Source: Nocardia paucivorans NBRC 100373 (GTDB lineage Bacteria > Actinomycetota > Actinomycetes > Mycobacteriales > Mycobacteriaceae). Taken from it: 64,000 nucleotides of DNA. The stretch is from the NCBI RefSeq assembly GCF_000308675.1, contig NZ_BAGE01000046.1, positions 124,001-188,000 on the forward strand. The letters are read 5' to 3'. Position numbers and translations under genes: made by a program. Positions 52,112-62,000 of this stretch are shown here, piece by piece. The number at the start of each line of letters is the position of its first letter. Position 1 is the stretch's first letter. The notes under the pieces are model-generated. The model worked only from the letters and a program-made list of their open reading frames with translations. It did no database searches and was not told the origin of the DNA.

Positions 52112-53008
52112 TCAGCCGTCGGCGTAGACCATGGTGCGGCGACCCGCCGCGACCATGGTGCGCAGGGCAGCGGCAAACCCGTCGGCGGTGACCGGCTCGA
52201 TATCGACCTGTTTGCCGGTGCGCACCGTATAGCGCCCATCACCGGTCACATCGATCCAGCACAGCACCCCGAACGGCCGGGAGTGACCGCCCTGGTGCAC
52301 CGACACCACGATCTGCCCCAGGCCATCCCGACGCCGGGCCAGCAGCCTGCGGATACGCGTGGACATGGCCGGCCCCTCCACCGGAACGGTCACCAGATCG
52401 CGGCCGTCCTCGACCACCCGGTCGAGCGGCGCGCCCAGCCGCGGACCACCACCCGCCGGCACCGGCGGTAGCGCCCGGATCACACGCGCGGCGAGCGAAC
52501 CGACACCACCGACGGATATCCGCACCCGCGCTCCCCGGTCGGCGCTCTCCCCCGGTTCCTGGGCCACGACCACCGCGATATTTCCCGCCACGGCGCCGAG
52601 TACCCGTATCGGCTCCCCTCCCGAGAGCGCGCGGGCGCGCTCCGCCTCCGCGTCGGGGTGCCCGGGCCCGATCACCGCACCGAGCCGACCGGCCCCGTTC
52701 TCGTCATCTGCAAACCGGATGCGGTATCCGGACGCGCCGCGAGAGGGGGCCGTATCACTTCCCCCGCCCGCGCAACCCCCCTGTCCGAATACTTCGACAC
52801 TTAGATCGGGGCGACCGATTATCCGCAGCGCCGCCTCCAGATCGGCGTCGAGAGCGCGGTCGCACCACGCGTTCAACTCGACCGCCTGCGCAGCGCGTTC
52901 GGCGCTGTCGCGGGCCGAGGGTCGAACCGCGAGCGGATAGGGTATCCGGTCCCCGTCGGTACGTGCCCAGACCAGGGCGAACTGGTCCGGGGTGAGCATC
53001 CAACTCAC
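52112..53008 (-). CDS. EspG-family ESX secretion-associated chaperone
   Basis: A 298-residue protein beginning VSWMLTPDQFALVW, the typical EspG start, followed by the alternating beta-sheet/helix pattern of the family (RIRFADDENGAGRLGAVIG, IAVVVAQEP, QIVVSVHQGG, GVLCWIDVTGDGRYTV). EspG proteins are cytoplasmic chaperones that bind the tip of PPE-type type VII substrates. The GTG start overlaps the stop of the preceding gene (GTGA), which encodes the probable substrate. No secretion-machine gene is in the window. Confidence 0.85.
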   Translation of the reverse strand: MSWMLTPDQFALVWARTDGDRIPYPLAVRPSARDSAERAAQAVELNAWCDRALDADLEAALRIIGRPDLSVEVFGQGGCAGGGSDTAPSRGASGYRIRFADDENGAGRLGAVIGPGHPDAEAERARALSGGEPIRVLGAVAGNIAVVVAQEPGESADRGARVRISVGGVGSLAARVIRALPPVPAGGGPRLGAPLDRVVEDGRDLVTVPVEGPAMSTRIRRLLARRRDGLGQIVVSVHQGGHSRPFGVLCWIDVTGDGRYTVRTGKQVDIEPVTADGFAAALRTMVAAGRRTMVYADG

Positions 53009-54273
53009 TCGGGTTCGGCCCACTCACCCAGAACGGGCGGCGTGGTCGGGTCCATGGCGCCGACGAGTTCCCCGGCCTCTTCGCCCGGCTCCAGGAAGGA
53101 CAATTCCTCGTCGGGGAAGTGCAACAACTCGTCGTCCTCGTCGGATCGGGTTCGCGCCTGTGATGTGGCGGTGCCGGGCGCCCCCGTATTCGCTCGCACC
53201 GTATCGGAAGCGATGGCCCCGCCCATGAGGCCGCCGATCGCCCCCGCACCCATACCCGTGACCGTCTCGCTTCCCGTGTCGTTCCGGGACTCCTCGCGCT
53301 TACGCTGCTCCTGGGAGGCCGACGCCGGCGCGGTGACAGGCAGACCGGCCGATACGGTCGCCGGGGCCGTACCGGCGGCCCCCGGCGTTGTCGGAGCGGG
53401 CGGCACCGGCGGCACGCTCGGTGCACCGGATGCGGGAAGGGATGCGGCGGCCGCGGTGGTCGTGCCCTGCTCGGCGGCGCCCACGACCTCTGCGCCGGCC
53501 GATGCCGCGAGAACGGCGGACGGCCCGCCGTGCACCGCGGTGGCGGTGGCCGGCGCCGTGGCATCGTCGACATCGGATGCCGGGGACGAGATCGAAGCCG
53601 GGACGGGCCGGGACGGGGACTGCCCCGTCACTGTTTCCGGAGCCGCGCTCGATTCGGGCCGCACCGGAGCCGAGACCGGTGCGCCCGCGGCTTGCGTCCC
53701 TATCTCGGGCAACTCGGGAAAGGCCGGGACCTCGGATCCGGTCGGAATGAATACGCCCGCGTACACCGTCTCCATCACCCGCACCGCGTCCTGGCGGGCA
53801 TCCTCGGCCCCGCGTTGCACGGCGATATTGTCGAGGGCCGCCGCCGGACTCAGCAGCGCGGCGGCGAGATCCGGTTCGGCGGTAGCGGGTTCGGCGATCC
53901 CCGCGCGCAATGTTTCGGCTGCCTCACCGGCCCGACCCAGCCGCTGTCCGACCGCCGCCAGAACATCGGCCAGATCCCGACCGACCTGTTCGAAATCGCG
54001 AACCGCCGCGGCGGCCTGGTCGGCCGCCGCGCCACGCCAGCCGTCGGCGACCGCGGCGCGGATTTCCGTATGCGCGGTGGCGACCGCGTCCGACAGACCG
54101 GTCGCCGCGTCCTGCCATGCCTGGTGACCGTTCTGCAATACCACCGGGTTCATCAGCGACACCCCGGCATGGATCTGTCGATGGGTGAGATTGTCGAAAA
54201 CCTCCACCGTCGGCGCGTAGTCGGGATCGAGCCGATGGGCACCGCGATGGGTGGAACGGGGCAGCTCACGCAT
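53005..54273 (-). CDS. PPE/WXG-like putative type VII substrate
   Basis: A 422-residue protein. Residues 1-190 are helical with a WRG turn (IRAAVADGWRGAAADQAAAAVRDF) of the WxG type seen in ESX substrates; from about 200 the sequence becomes Ala/Pro/Ser/Thr-rich and low-complexity, with a Gly-rich segment (MGAGAIGGLMGGAIA) and an acidic C-terminus (DEDDELLHFPDEELSFLEPGEEAGE). ATG 54273 lies inside the end of the preceding gene. Placed before an EspG gene it is probably the chaperone's client. Function after secretion unknown. Confidence 0.75.
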   Translation of the reverse strand: MRELPRSTHRGAHRLDPDYAPTVEVFDNLTHRQIHAGVSLMNPVVLQNGHQAWQDAATGLSDAVATAHTEIRAAVADGWRGAAADQAAAAVRDFEQVGRDLADVLAAVGQRLGRAGEAAETLRAGIAEPATAEPDLAAALLSPAAALDNIAVQRGAEDARQDAVRVMETVYAGVFIPTGSEVPAFPELPEIGTQAAGAPVSAPVRPESSAAPETVTGQSPSRPVPASISSPASDVDDATAPATATAVHGGPSAVLAASAGAEVVGAAEQGTTTAAAASLPASGAPSVPPVPPAPTTPGAAGTAPATVSAGLPVTAPASASQEQRKREESRNDTGSETVTGMGAGAIGGLMGGAIASDTVRANTGAPGTATSQARTRSDEDDELLHFPDEELSFLEPGEEAGELVGAMDPTTPPVLGEWAEPE

Positions 54274-54670
54274 GGAAACCTCCCGCCGGTACGGCGCCGT
54301 CGCCGGATTCGCCCACCCGACCCAGCAGGGCCGCCGTATCGCCGTCGACCTCGTGATAGGCCGTGGCCGCCGCCCGGAAGATCCCGGCGAGCCGGCGTGC
54401 GGTGTCGGAATATCGGCGCAATGCGTCGATCGCCCCACCGGCCTTGTCCTCGAAACCTCGCCGGAGGGCCGCCCCGGAATCGAAACCACCGAAACCCGGT
54501 AGGGACAGTGCGGCGGTGAGGGTTTCGATCTGCGCGTCCACCTGATCGGCCAGTTGTTCGTAACGCTGGGCACAGCGTTCGTGGGCGCCGTCGGCGACCA
54601 ACATCCCATCGATCCACAACTGTCCGTCCGCGACGGCCGAGTCGAGCGCGGCGATACTGTTCGACTGCAC
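54266..54670 (-). CDS. Small EsxA/EspC-like helical protein
   Basis: A 134-residue, all-helical protein of the type VII target class: SNSIAALDSAV, a central AQRYEQLADQVDAQIETLTAALSLPGF and C-terminal DTARRLAGIFRAAATAYHEVD. The GTG at 54670 is preceded by AGGAAGGGGGACGG, an excellent ribosome site. Its end overlaps the next gene by eight bases. It probably forms a heterodimer with the PPE-like protein, as PE/PPE or Esx pairs do. No Trp-x-Gly is visible, so the subfamily is uncertain. Confidence 0.72.
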   Translation of the reverse strand: MQSNSIAALDSAVADGQLWIDGMLVADGAHERCAQRYEQLADQVDAQIETLTAALSLPGFGGFDSGAALRRGFEDKAGGAIDALRRYSDTARRLAGIFRAAATAYHEVDGDTAALLGRVGESGDGAVPAGGFHA

Positions 54671-54704
54671 CCCGTCCCCCTTCCTGATCCGCTGTGCGCG
54701 ACAG

Positions 54705-55421
54705 CTATCGGTGGCTGTACCCCGCCGCCACGACCACTTCTCGTATCCACCGCACGATATCGGCACCGACTCGCGCGTGTACCCGCTCGTGCAGCAGATC
54801 GTGTCCGGCATCGGAATACTCTCGTAAATCTACCGATTCGTGACGGCTCGTCCAGACCCGCACGGGATCTATCGGCGCGCGACGATCGTCGACCCCATGC
54901 ACCGCCAATACCGGAAGCCGCTCCGGCAGCGGCGTTCCCGGCGCACCCGGCGCCCCACCGCCCAGCGCCCGCCGAGGAGTACCGCACAACACCAGACCGG
55001 CCAATACGTCGACATCCACGGCGGGGACCGACGGATAATTCACGGCGTCCGACGGCTGCTCCGCATCGGCCGGCACCGCCGCGCCCAGTATGGCCAGGAC
55101 GGTGATCGCTCCGAGCGAATGCCCCATGAGAAACAGCGGTATATCGGGGCGATCCCGGCGCGCCAACTCCAGCAAGAGCACTGCGTCGGCCACGAGTTCG
55201 GGCAGCGAACCCGGCCGCTTCGGATCCCCTTCGCTGAGTCCGTGACCGGCCGTATCCAATGCCCACATATGGAATCCGGCGTCGTTCACCTGCCGGGCGA
55301 ACCGGTGGTAGTGCCCGCTGTGCTGGCCCATTCCCGGCAACAACACCAGACCTGCCGACGCCTCGTCGACCGGCCACATCCGATGGTGCAACCGGCCGCG
55401 GGCACCCTCGAAAAAGCCCAT
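54705..55421 (-). CDS. Alpha/beta hydrolase, monoacylglycerol lipase-like
   Basis: A 238-residue lysophospholipase-type hydrolase: VLLPGMGQHSGHYHRFARQV, WALDTAGHGLSEG, nucleophile elbow FLMGHSLGA (catalytic Ser), the acid in AVHGVDDRRAPID and the catalytic His in YSDAGHDLLHE. The lid region is short. Probably cytoplasmic and active on lipid esters. Its start has no strong ribosome site; repeats in the upstream AT-rich region may regulate it. Confidence 0.87.
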   Translation of the reverse strand: MGFFEGARGRLHHRMWPVDEASAGLVLLPGMGQHSGHYHRFARQVNDAGFHMWALDTAGHGLSEGDPKRPGSLPELVADAVLLLELARRDRPDIPLFLMGHSLGAITVLAILGAAVPADAEQPSDAVNYPSVPAVDVDVLAGLVLCGTPRRALGGGAPGAPGTPLPERLPVLAVHGVDDRRAPIDPVRVWTSRHESVDLREYSDAGHDLLHERVHARVGADIVRWIREVVVAAGYSHR

Positions 55422-55462
55422 GCCCCAGATTGTGGCAAAGAGTCGAAGTTTATCGGAGTTTA

Positions 55463-55473
55463 TTGTCAGACAA
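55463..55473. promoter_or_regulatory. Palindrome TTGTC-A-GACAA upstream of the hydrolase
   Basis: Perfect 5-bp inverted repeat about 45 bases upstream of the hydrolase ATG, followed on the minus strand by two tandem 10-base units (ATAAACTCCG, ATAAACTTCG). A probable regulator site or promoter element in a locally AT-rich stretch. Confidence 0.45.
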
Positions 55474-55489
55474 GCATTCTCGACGAATT

Positions 55490-55514
55490 TGTACTAGATC
55501 CTGTACTAGGATCC
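55490..55514. repeat. Imperfect direct repeat TGTACTAGATCC / TGTACTAGGATCC
   Basis: Two 12-13 base units in tandem, overlapping the stop codon of the phosphoribosyltransferase gene and 69-93 bases upstream of the hydrolase ATG. Confidence 0.8.
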
Positions 55515-56168
55515 GTCGCCCGATCCGAATGTTGTCGGTCCTCGGGAGCCGAGCAGTTCCGTCACCTCGTCGTCGTCGAGCTGATGAAAATCGAGGTAGG
55601 CTCCGCCGACCCCGCCCAGCGCCGCGGGCACCAGCGGACACACCAGCTCGTCGACCTCGGCCTCCACCCGACGCATCGCCTCGGGCGAGGCCACCGGAAC
55701 CGCCACCACGAGCCGAGCGGGGCGCTGGGCCCGCGCCACCCGACAGGCCACCAACACCGTCGCACCGGTCGCCATCCCGTCGTCGACGATCACGACGGTG
55801 CGCCCGGTCAGCGGTATCGGGGCGGCATCCGCGCGCCAGACCGAGCGGCGCCGGCGCAGTTCGGCGCGTTCGACCCGCTCGATCTCGTCCAGTTCGCTCG
55901 GTTCGAGTCCGGTCTGGCGCAGAACCTCCCAGTTGATCACCCGAACGTCGCCCTCTCCGATCGCACCCGCCGCCAGTTCCGGTTGCCAGGGCACCCCGAG
56001 CTTGCGGACCAGCAGAATGTCCAGAGCGCCGCCGATCACCTCGCGGACCGCGGCGGCAACCGGGACCCCGCCGCGCGGCAGACCGAACACCAGCGGATTC
56101 GCCGCGCGCAGGTGTGTCAGATGGTGGCCCAGCACGCGTCCGGCATAGGTGCGATCGGGATAGGTCAT
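55506..56168 (-). CDS. Phosphoribosyltransferase-family protein
   Basis: A 220-residue PRTase: the PRPP loop is TVVIVDDGMATGATVLVA; FGLPRGGVPVAAAV and DILLVRKLGVPWQPELAAGAIGEGD are typical of the stand-alone actinobacterial PRTases often found with dienelactone-hydrolase or esterase-like genes. The nucleobase or other acceptor is unknown. ATG 56168 is chosen; the upstream part of the longer frame overlaps the nitrilase gene and has no homology. Confidence 0.87.
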   Translation of the reverse strand: MTYPDRTYAGRVLGHHLTHLRAANPLVFGLPRGGVPVAAAVREVIGGALDILLVRKLGVPWQPELAAGAIGEGDVRVINWEVLRQTGLEPSELDEIERVERAELRRRRSVWRADAAPIPLTGRTVVIVDDGMATGATVLVACRVARAQRPARLVVAVPVASPEAMRRVEAEVDELVCPLVPAALGGVGGAYLDFHQLDDDEVTELLGSRGPTTFGSGDGS

Positions 56169-56179
56169 CACCTCGAACG

Positions 56180-57025
56180 CTACTCCGTCGCGATGGTGTA
56201 GCGCCGTAGGGCGAAGCTCGGATTGACGGCTCGCACCCGCGCCAGCCGATCGGTGTCGATATGGGCGTAGGCCACTCCCGGTTCGTCGGCCAGCTCGCTC
56301 AGCACCATCCCGGTGGGGTCGATGATCATCGACGCGCCCGCCCCCCGAGGCGCGCACTGGTCCGCCGCCGCCACATAGACGGTGTTCTCGATGGCCCGGG
56401 CGCGTAGCAGCGTCGTCCACTGGTCGACCTTGCCCGGTCCGGGAATCCACTGGGCGGGTAGCAGCAGCACCTGCGCCCCCGCCGCGGCGAGGCGCCGAAA
56501 TCCCTCCGGGAAACGCAGGTCGAAGCAGGTCTGTAGCCCGAAGACCACGCCGTCGGCGGTGAAGGTGGCAGGCTCGGCGAGCGGACCGGGCCGCACGATA
56601 TCGGATTCCCGCTGCCCGAACGCGTCGTAGAGGTGCACCTTGCGGTAGGACGCGACGAGCGTTCCGTCCGGGGCGAGCGTGACCAGCGTGTTGTGGATCC
56701 GGCCGTCGCCCGCTTCCGTGGTCTCGACCACGCCGGCGACCAGGTACACCCCGGTCTGCGCGGCCAGTTCGGCGAGGCCGGTGACGAACGGACCGGTGAG
56801 TGGTTCGGCCGCATCGAGCACCCGTCGATCCAGCCGGGCGACCGCGAACATCGAATACTCCGGCGCGACCACCACCCGGGCGCCGTGGGCCGCCGCCGCC
56901 CGCACCTGTTCGGCGAGCGCCGCGAGATTCGCAGACCGGTCGATATGGGGCGCGAACTGCACCACGGCGATATCGGTCCGGGCGGCTTCCGGCGGCGCGG
57001 CGGTGGTCGAGGTATCGGCTTCCAT
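56180..57025 (-). CDS. Carbon-nitrogen hydrolase (nitrilase superfamily)
   Basis: A 281-residue amidase-like enzyme with the Glu-Lys-Cys triad visible in VVAPEYSMF, ASYRKVHLYDAFGQ and GLQTCFDLRFPEGFR. The nitrilase-superfamily branch with deaminated-glutathione amidase/omega-amidase is closest in feel, but the substrate is uncertain. ATG 57025 is the first with homology downstream. Divergent from the DEAD-box helicase gene, separated by only 62 bases. Confidence 0.9.
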   Translation of the reverse strand: MEADTSTTAAPPEAARTDIAVVQFAPHIDRSANLAALAEQVRAAAAHGARVVVAPEYSMFAVARLDRRVLDAAEPLTGPFVTGLAELAAQTGVYLVAGVVETTEAGDGRIHNTLVTLAPDGTLVASYRKVHLYDAFGQRESDIVRPGPLAEPATFTADGVVFGLQTCFDLRFPEGFRRLAAAGAQVLLLPAQWIPGPGKVDQWTTLLRARAIENTVYVAAADQCAPRGAGASMIIDPTGMVLSELADEPGVAYAHIDTDRLARVRAVNPSFALRRYTIATE

Positions 57026-57087
57026 GGCGCTCACCGTATTGGCCCGGTGGCCGGTACTACCAGGACCAGGCGGTAAACTACTGGTCA

Positions 57088-58881
57088 ATGAGCACCAATC
57101 AGGACGCCGGCGCAACCGACGATATGGTTCGCGAGACCACCGAACCCGAAGCCGCCGGCCCGTCCTTCGCCGATCTCGGCATCGATGACCGAATCCTCGC
57201 GGCCATCGCCGATGTCGGTTACGAATCGCCCTCCCCCATCCAGGCGGCCACGATCCCGCCCCTACTGGACGGCGCCGATGTGGTCGGTCTGGCCCAGACC
57301 GGCACCGGTAAGACCGCCGCTTTCGCCATTCCCATCCTGATGGGCCTGCTGCGGCGGCGTCCCACCGGCAAACAACCCACCGCGTTGGTATTGGCCCCCA
57401 CCCGCGAACTGGCCATCCAGGTCGCCGAGGCGTTCGGCCGCTACGCCACGCATATGCCGGAGGTACATGTCCTGCCCATTTACGGCGGGCAGAGCTACGG
57501 GGTGCAGCTGTCCGGTCTACGCCGAGGCGCGCAGGTGGTGGTGGGCACCCCGGGCCGAGTGATCGACCACCTGGAAAAAGGCACCCTGGATCTGACCCGG
57601 TTGCAGTACCTGGTGCTCGACGAGGCCGACGAAATGCTGAAGATGGGGTTCCAGGAGGATGTGGAACGCATCCTCGCCGATACCCCCGACGACAAACAGG
57701 TCGCGTTGTTCTCCGCGACCATGCCCGCGGCCATCCGCAAGATCGCCGAGAAGTACCTGCACAACCCGGTGGAGATCACGGTCGAGGCCAGGACCACCAC
57801 CAACACCAATATCACCCAACGCTGGGTGCAGGTCTCCCACCAGCGCAAACTCGACGCGCTCACCCGGATTCTCGAGGTGGAGCCGTTCGAGGCCATGATC
57901 ATCTTCGTCCGCACCAAACAGGCCACCGAGGAATTGGCCGAGAAACTGCGCGCCCGCGGTTTCTCCGCGGCGGCGATCAACGGCGATATCGTGCAGGCGC
58001 AGCGGGAACGCACCATCGGCCAACTCAAGACGGGCGCACTCGACATCTTGGTCGCCACCGATGTCGCCGCTCGTGGTCTGGACGTCGATCGCATCTCGCA
58101 TGTGGTCAACTACGACATCCCACACGACACCGAGTCGTATGTGCACCGAATCGGTCGGACCGGTCGGGCGGGACGCAGCGGCCAGGCTCTGCTGTTCGTG
58201 GCGCCCCGGGAACGGCATCTGCTCAAGTCCATCGAACGGGCCACCCGGCATCCGCTGACCGAGATGCAGCTGCCCAGTGTGGACGATGTGAACGCGCAGC
58301 GGGTGGCCAAATTCGGCGACGCCATCACCGAAAGCCTCAACTCCGACAATCTGGCCCTGTTCCGCGGCCTGATCCAGGACTACGAACGCGAGCACGACAT
58401 CCCGCTGGTCGATATTGCCGCGGCCCTGGCGGTGAGCGCGCAGGACGGCGACAATTTCTTCCTGGAACCCGAGCCGGAACCGGTGGAACGTCCCCGTCGG
58501 GAACGACCCCCGCGTGCCTTCGACAGCGAGCGGCGCGCGACCGGTCGCCATCGGGTGACCGGTGCCGAACTGGCCACCTACCGGATCAACGTCGGCAAAC
58601 GACATCGGGTGGTTCCCGGCGCGATCGTCGGTGCCATCGCCAACGAGGGCGGTCTGCGGCGCAGTGATTTCGGACATATCAGCATTCGCCCCGACCACAG
58701 CCTGGTCGAACTGCCCGCCCATCTGCCGAAGGAGACCCTGGAGGCGCTTCGCGGAACCCGGATCAGCGGAGTGTTGATCCAGCTACAACCGGACCCCGGC
58801 CCGCCCGGACATCGCGGTGTCGGCCGTGGACCCCGGCGGGACGGCGGCAAACGACCGGATCGCCGCAAACCACGTTCCTGA
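57088..58881 (+). CDS. deaD: DEAD-box RNA helicase (DeaD/CsdA type)
   Basis: A 597-residue ATP-dependent RNA helicase: Q motif region SPSPIQAATIPPLL, Walker A AQTGTGKTAAF (about residue 69-76), PTRELAIQ, TPGRVIDHL, LVLDEADEMLKMG (DEAD), FSATMP, and helicase C motifs ATDVAARGLDVDRIS and HRIGRTGRAG. A C-terminal DbpA-like RNA-binding domain (TYRINVGKRHRVVPGAIVGAI) ends in a basic Arg/Gly/Lys tail. Expected to act in rRNA maturation and cold-stress RNA remodelling. Confidence 0.94.
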   Translation: MSTNQDAGATDDMVRETTEPEAAGPSFADLGIDDRILAAIADVGYESPSPIQAATIPPLLDGADVVGLAQTGTGKTAAFAIPILMGLLRRRPTGKQPTALVLAPTRELAIQVAEAFGRYATHMPEVHVLPIYGGQSYGVQLSGLRRGAQVVVGTPGRVIDHLEKGTLDLTRLQYLVLDEADEMLKMGFQEDVERILADTPDDKQVALFSATMPAAIRKIAEKYLHNPVEITVEARTTTNTNITQRWVQVSHQRKLDALTRILEVEPFEAMIIFVRTKQATEELAEKLRARGFSAAAINGDIVQAQRERTIGQLKTGALDILVATDVAARGLDVDRISHVVNYDIPHDTESYVHRIGRTGRAGRSGQALLFVAPRERHLLKSIERATRHPLTEMQLPSVDDVNAQRVAKFGDAITESLNSDNLALFRGLIQDYEREHDIPLVDIAAALAVSAQDGDNFFLEPEPEPVERPRRERPPRAFDSERRATGRHRVTGAELATYRINVGKRHRVVPGAIVGAIANEGGLRRSDFGHISIRPDHSLVELPAHLPKETLEALRGTRISGVLIQLQPDPGPPGHRGVGRGPRRDGGKRPDRRKPRS

Positions 58882-59031
58882 GTCGCGTCCCGCGCGGCCA
58901 TCCCTTCCGCCCGGTCTCGTACCGATCCGACCCGTGACCCGACCGACGGCGGCACTGGTTACAGTGTTGCCGGCCGGCGCGCGCCCTGGTTCGCACCGGC
59001 CGGTATCCCACCGAACGCGGGAGGGCCACGG

Positions 59032-62000
59032 TTGTTCATTGCCGGTGATCGGGTCATATGCGGTACCGCGGATCTCGTGCGCGCCGCACGATGCGAATTC
59101 GCGGTATTGCGCGCACTCGATGTCGCACTGGGCACCGTCGCCGCCGATCCGGCCCTCCCGGACGATCTCGACACGGTCCGGTATGCGGACGATCCCCTCG
59201 TCCCGCCGCCTCAGGACTCCACCGCCGGCCGACCCGGAACCGAACATCCACTCGCCGATGCGCGCCGGCGTCACGGTACGGACTCGACCGAAATCCATCC
59301 CCCCGTCCCCGACCTCACCCGGCCGGCCGAGTACCTCGCCGCCCTGTCCGCGGCATATGAACGCACCTTGGCCGTGGTGCGCGGCGGCGTCCCGACCGTC
59401 ACCGGCGCGCTGTTCCTCGATGGCGATTTCGTCTCCCGCGCCGATACCCTGGTGCGCACCACACCTGGCGGCCGCTATCGCGTACTCGGTGAGGCCGCCG
59501 AACCGGACCATATCGTCATCACCGCCATCCGGGCCGCGGCCTGCGCCCATGCTCTGGAATGCGCCGGAGTATCGGTCGATCCGCTGGTGGAGGTTCGGGT
59601 CGACGACCGTACTCGCCCCATCGCGCTCACCGACGCCCTCCCGGTATACCGGGCCCGGCGGCGCCGGATGGAACGTATCGTCGCCGAACAGCTCGACGAG
59701 CTCCTGCCGGTGCAGTGGAGCGATCCGCGCTATCGGGCCTGCGGTCGCTGCCGCACCTGTACCGCGGCGCTGACCGAGTCCCGGGATCTGCTGCTGGTGG
59801 CGGGTATGGATTCGACCATTCGGGCCCGGCTGCGCGAGGCCGGTATCACGACCATCGACCGACTGGCCACCTCCCCCCTCGACCTGCCCTCGGCCGTCCA
59901 CTCGGTCGTCCCGAACGGAATACCGACCCGCACCCTCGCCCGGCTTCGCCGCCAGGCCGAGATCCAACTCCGGCAGGAAGGTTCCGGTCGCCCGGAGCAT
60001 ATGCTCCTCGATCCGACCACTGTCGCCGCGCTCCCGTCGCCCTCCTCCGGCGATCTGGCCCTGACGGCGCGCCGCGTGGCGCCGCAACGGCTGCGGATCG
60101 AACTCGGCGACCGCACCACCACGCTGTTCTCCCACGTTATCGCCGACCCGACGAGTCCGTACCTTTCGCTCGAACGACACCACCGTTCCCACGTCGAGCA
60201 GCGGCGAATCCTCACCGAACTCTTCGATATCGTCGCCGACCGGCGCGACCATCATCCGGATCTGCGTATCTACCACTACGGCGCGACGGTACGGTCGGCG
60301 CTGCTGTCGGCGAGCGGACGCCTCGATACCGGTGAAGAAGCCCTCGACGAATTGCTCCGCGCGCATATCCTCATCGATCTGTACCCGTTTCTCCGCGGCG
60401 CGGTCCTGGTCGGTGTGCGCCGCTACGAACCGGACCGGTTACGCGTCCTCCTACCGGACTCCGGGTCCCCGAACGAACCGGACTCCCGTGTTCTATTGCG
60501 GCTGCGGGACTGGCTGAGCGCCCGGATCGCTCCGGCTCCGGCGGAAACCGGTGCGAGCACCGGCCCGTTCCATCCGAACCCCACCGCACCCCCGTCGTAT
60601 CCGAGTTCGGTCGAGGCCGCGCTCGCCGAATACGCCGAGACCGCACGCACCTCCCCGACTCCCGCCGGACGGGCCTTTGGGGCGGCTCCCCCGCGCCCCG
60701 ACGCCCCGCTCCCCTCCGATTCGGACCGCGCGTCGTTCGTGCCGGGACCGCCGCTCGACTCTCGACGGGTGGCCGCGCTCACCGCCGCGGCGCTCGGGTA
60801 CCACCGACGCGAACGGCAAGCCGCTCGGTGGAATCATCTCGACCTGCTGAACCGCCCTTTCGAGGAATGGCCGGGCATATCCGAGGCGATGGTCGTCGAA
60901 GGAGGCACGGTCGATACGAAATGGCATCTCGGCCCGCGTGGTGACACCATGCGCCGGTTCTTGACCCTGACCGGCCGAATCGGTACCGGCGGGTTCGCCC
61001 CCGGCACCACGGTGTACACCTGCTACGACCGTCCCGCACCCGGTATGCGTACCACCGCCACCGCGCACGGACTCGCGACCGCCACCGTTCTCGGCTGTTC
61101 GGTCGACGCCGAATTCGCGGATACCGTACGGCTGGAGGAAGAACTCGCCCCCGGCTGCGCCCCCTATGAGGATCTCCCCGCCGCCATCGCGCCTCGACCG
61201 GCGGTCTATATCGACGCAATCGAGGCCGGGGTCGAATATCTCGGGGGGCAGCTGCTCATGGCGCTGCCCACCGTCCCGGAGACCGCGATCTTCGATATCC
61301 TCGCGCTCCGCGCGCCCCGCCTGCGCACCCGCGACGCGCTACCACCGGTATCCGGTGATCCCGTGGCTGCGATCACAGCGGCGCTGCATGATCTGGACCG
61401 TTCCTATCTGGCCGTCCAGGCCCCCACCGGCACCGGCAAAACCGCGATCGTCGCCACGGTCGTCGCCGAACTCGTCACCCGGCATCATTGGCGGGTCGGG
61501 ATCGTCGCGCCCGCGCCCGTCGTGGTGGAGAATCTGCTGGACGCCGTGGTTCGCGCCGGGGTGCTACCGGAACTGGTGGCCAAGCAGGACGCGGTGACCG
61601 TGGCCCCCGAATGGACGGTCGTTCCGCCCGCCCGCTGGCCACGTTTCGTGGAGAACGCCATCCGAGGAGGTGTGCTCGGCGGGTCGGCCAAAGATTTCGC
61701 CGACCCGCGCCAGGTGCCCCTCGAGGCGCTCGACCTGCTGGTGATCGCGGACGCGGGCGTATTCGCCCTGGCGGATGCCGTCGGAGCGGCGGGAAGCGCC
61801 CGCAATCTCCTGGTTCTCGGCGATCCGGCCACCGGCCATGGCCGTCGGACGCGTTCGGCCGGAGCACATCCGGAGCCGGTGGACCTGCCCGTTCTCGAAT
61901 GGCTCACCGAGGGACGCGACGTCCTACCCGCGCATCGGGGCTACTTCCTGGACCGCACACGCCGATTACACCCGAGCGTGAGCGAGCCGATCTCCCACCT

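Noticed and set aside
58783..60366. 527-codon open frame on the minus strand
   Set aside because: Antisense to the nuclease-helicase homologue and the end of the helicase gene; Gly/Asp/Arg-rich composition without motifs.
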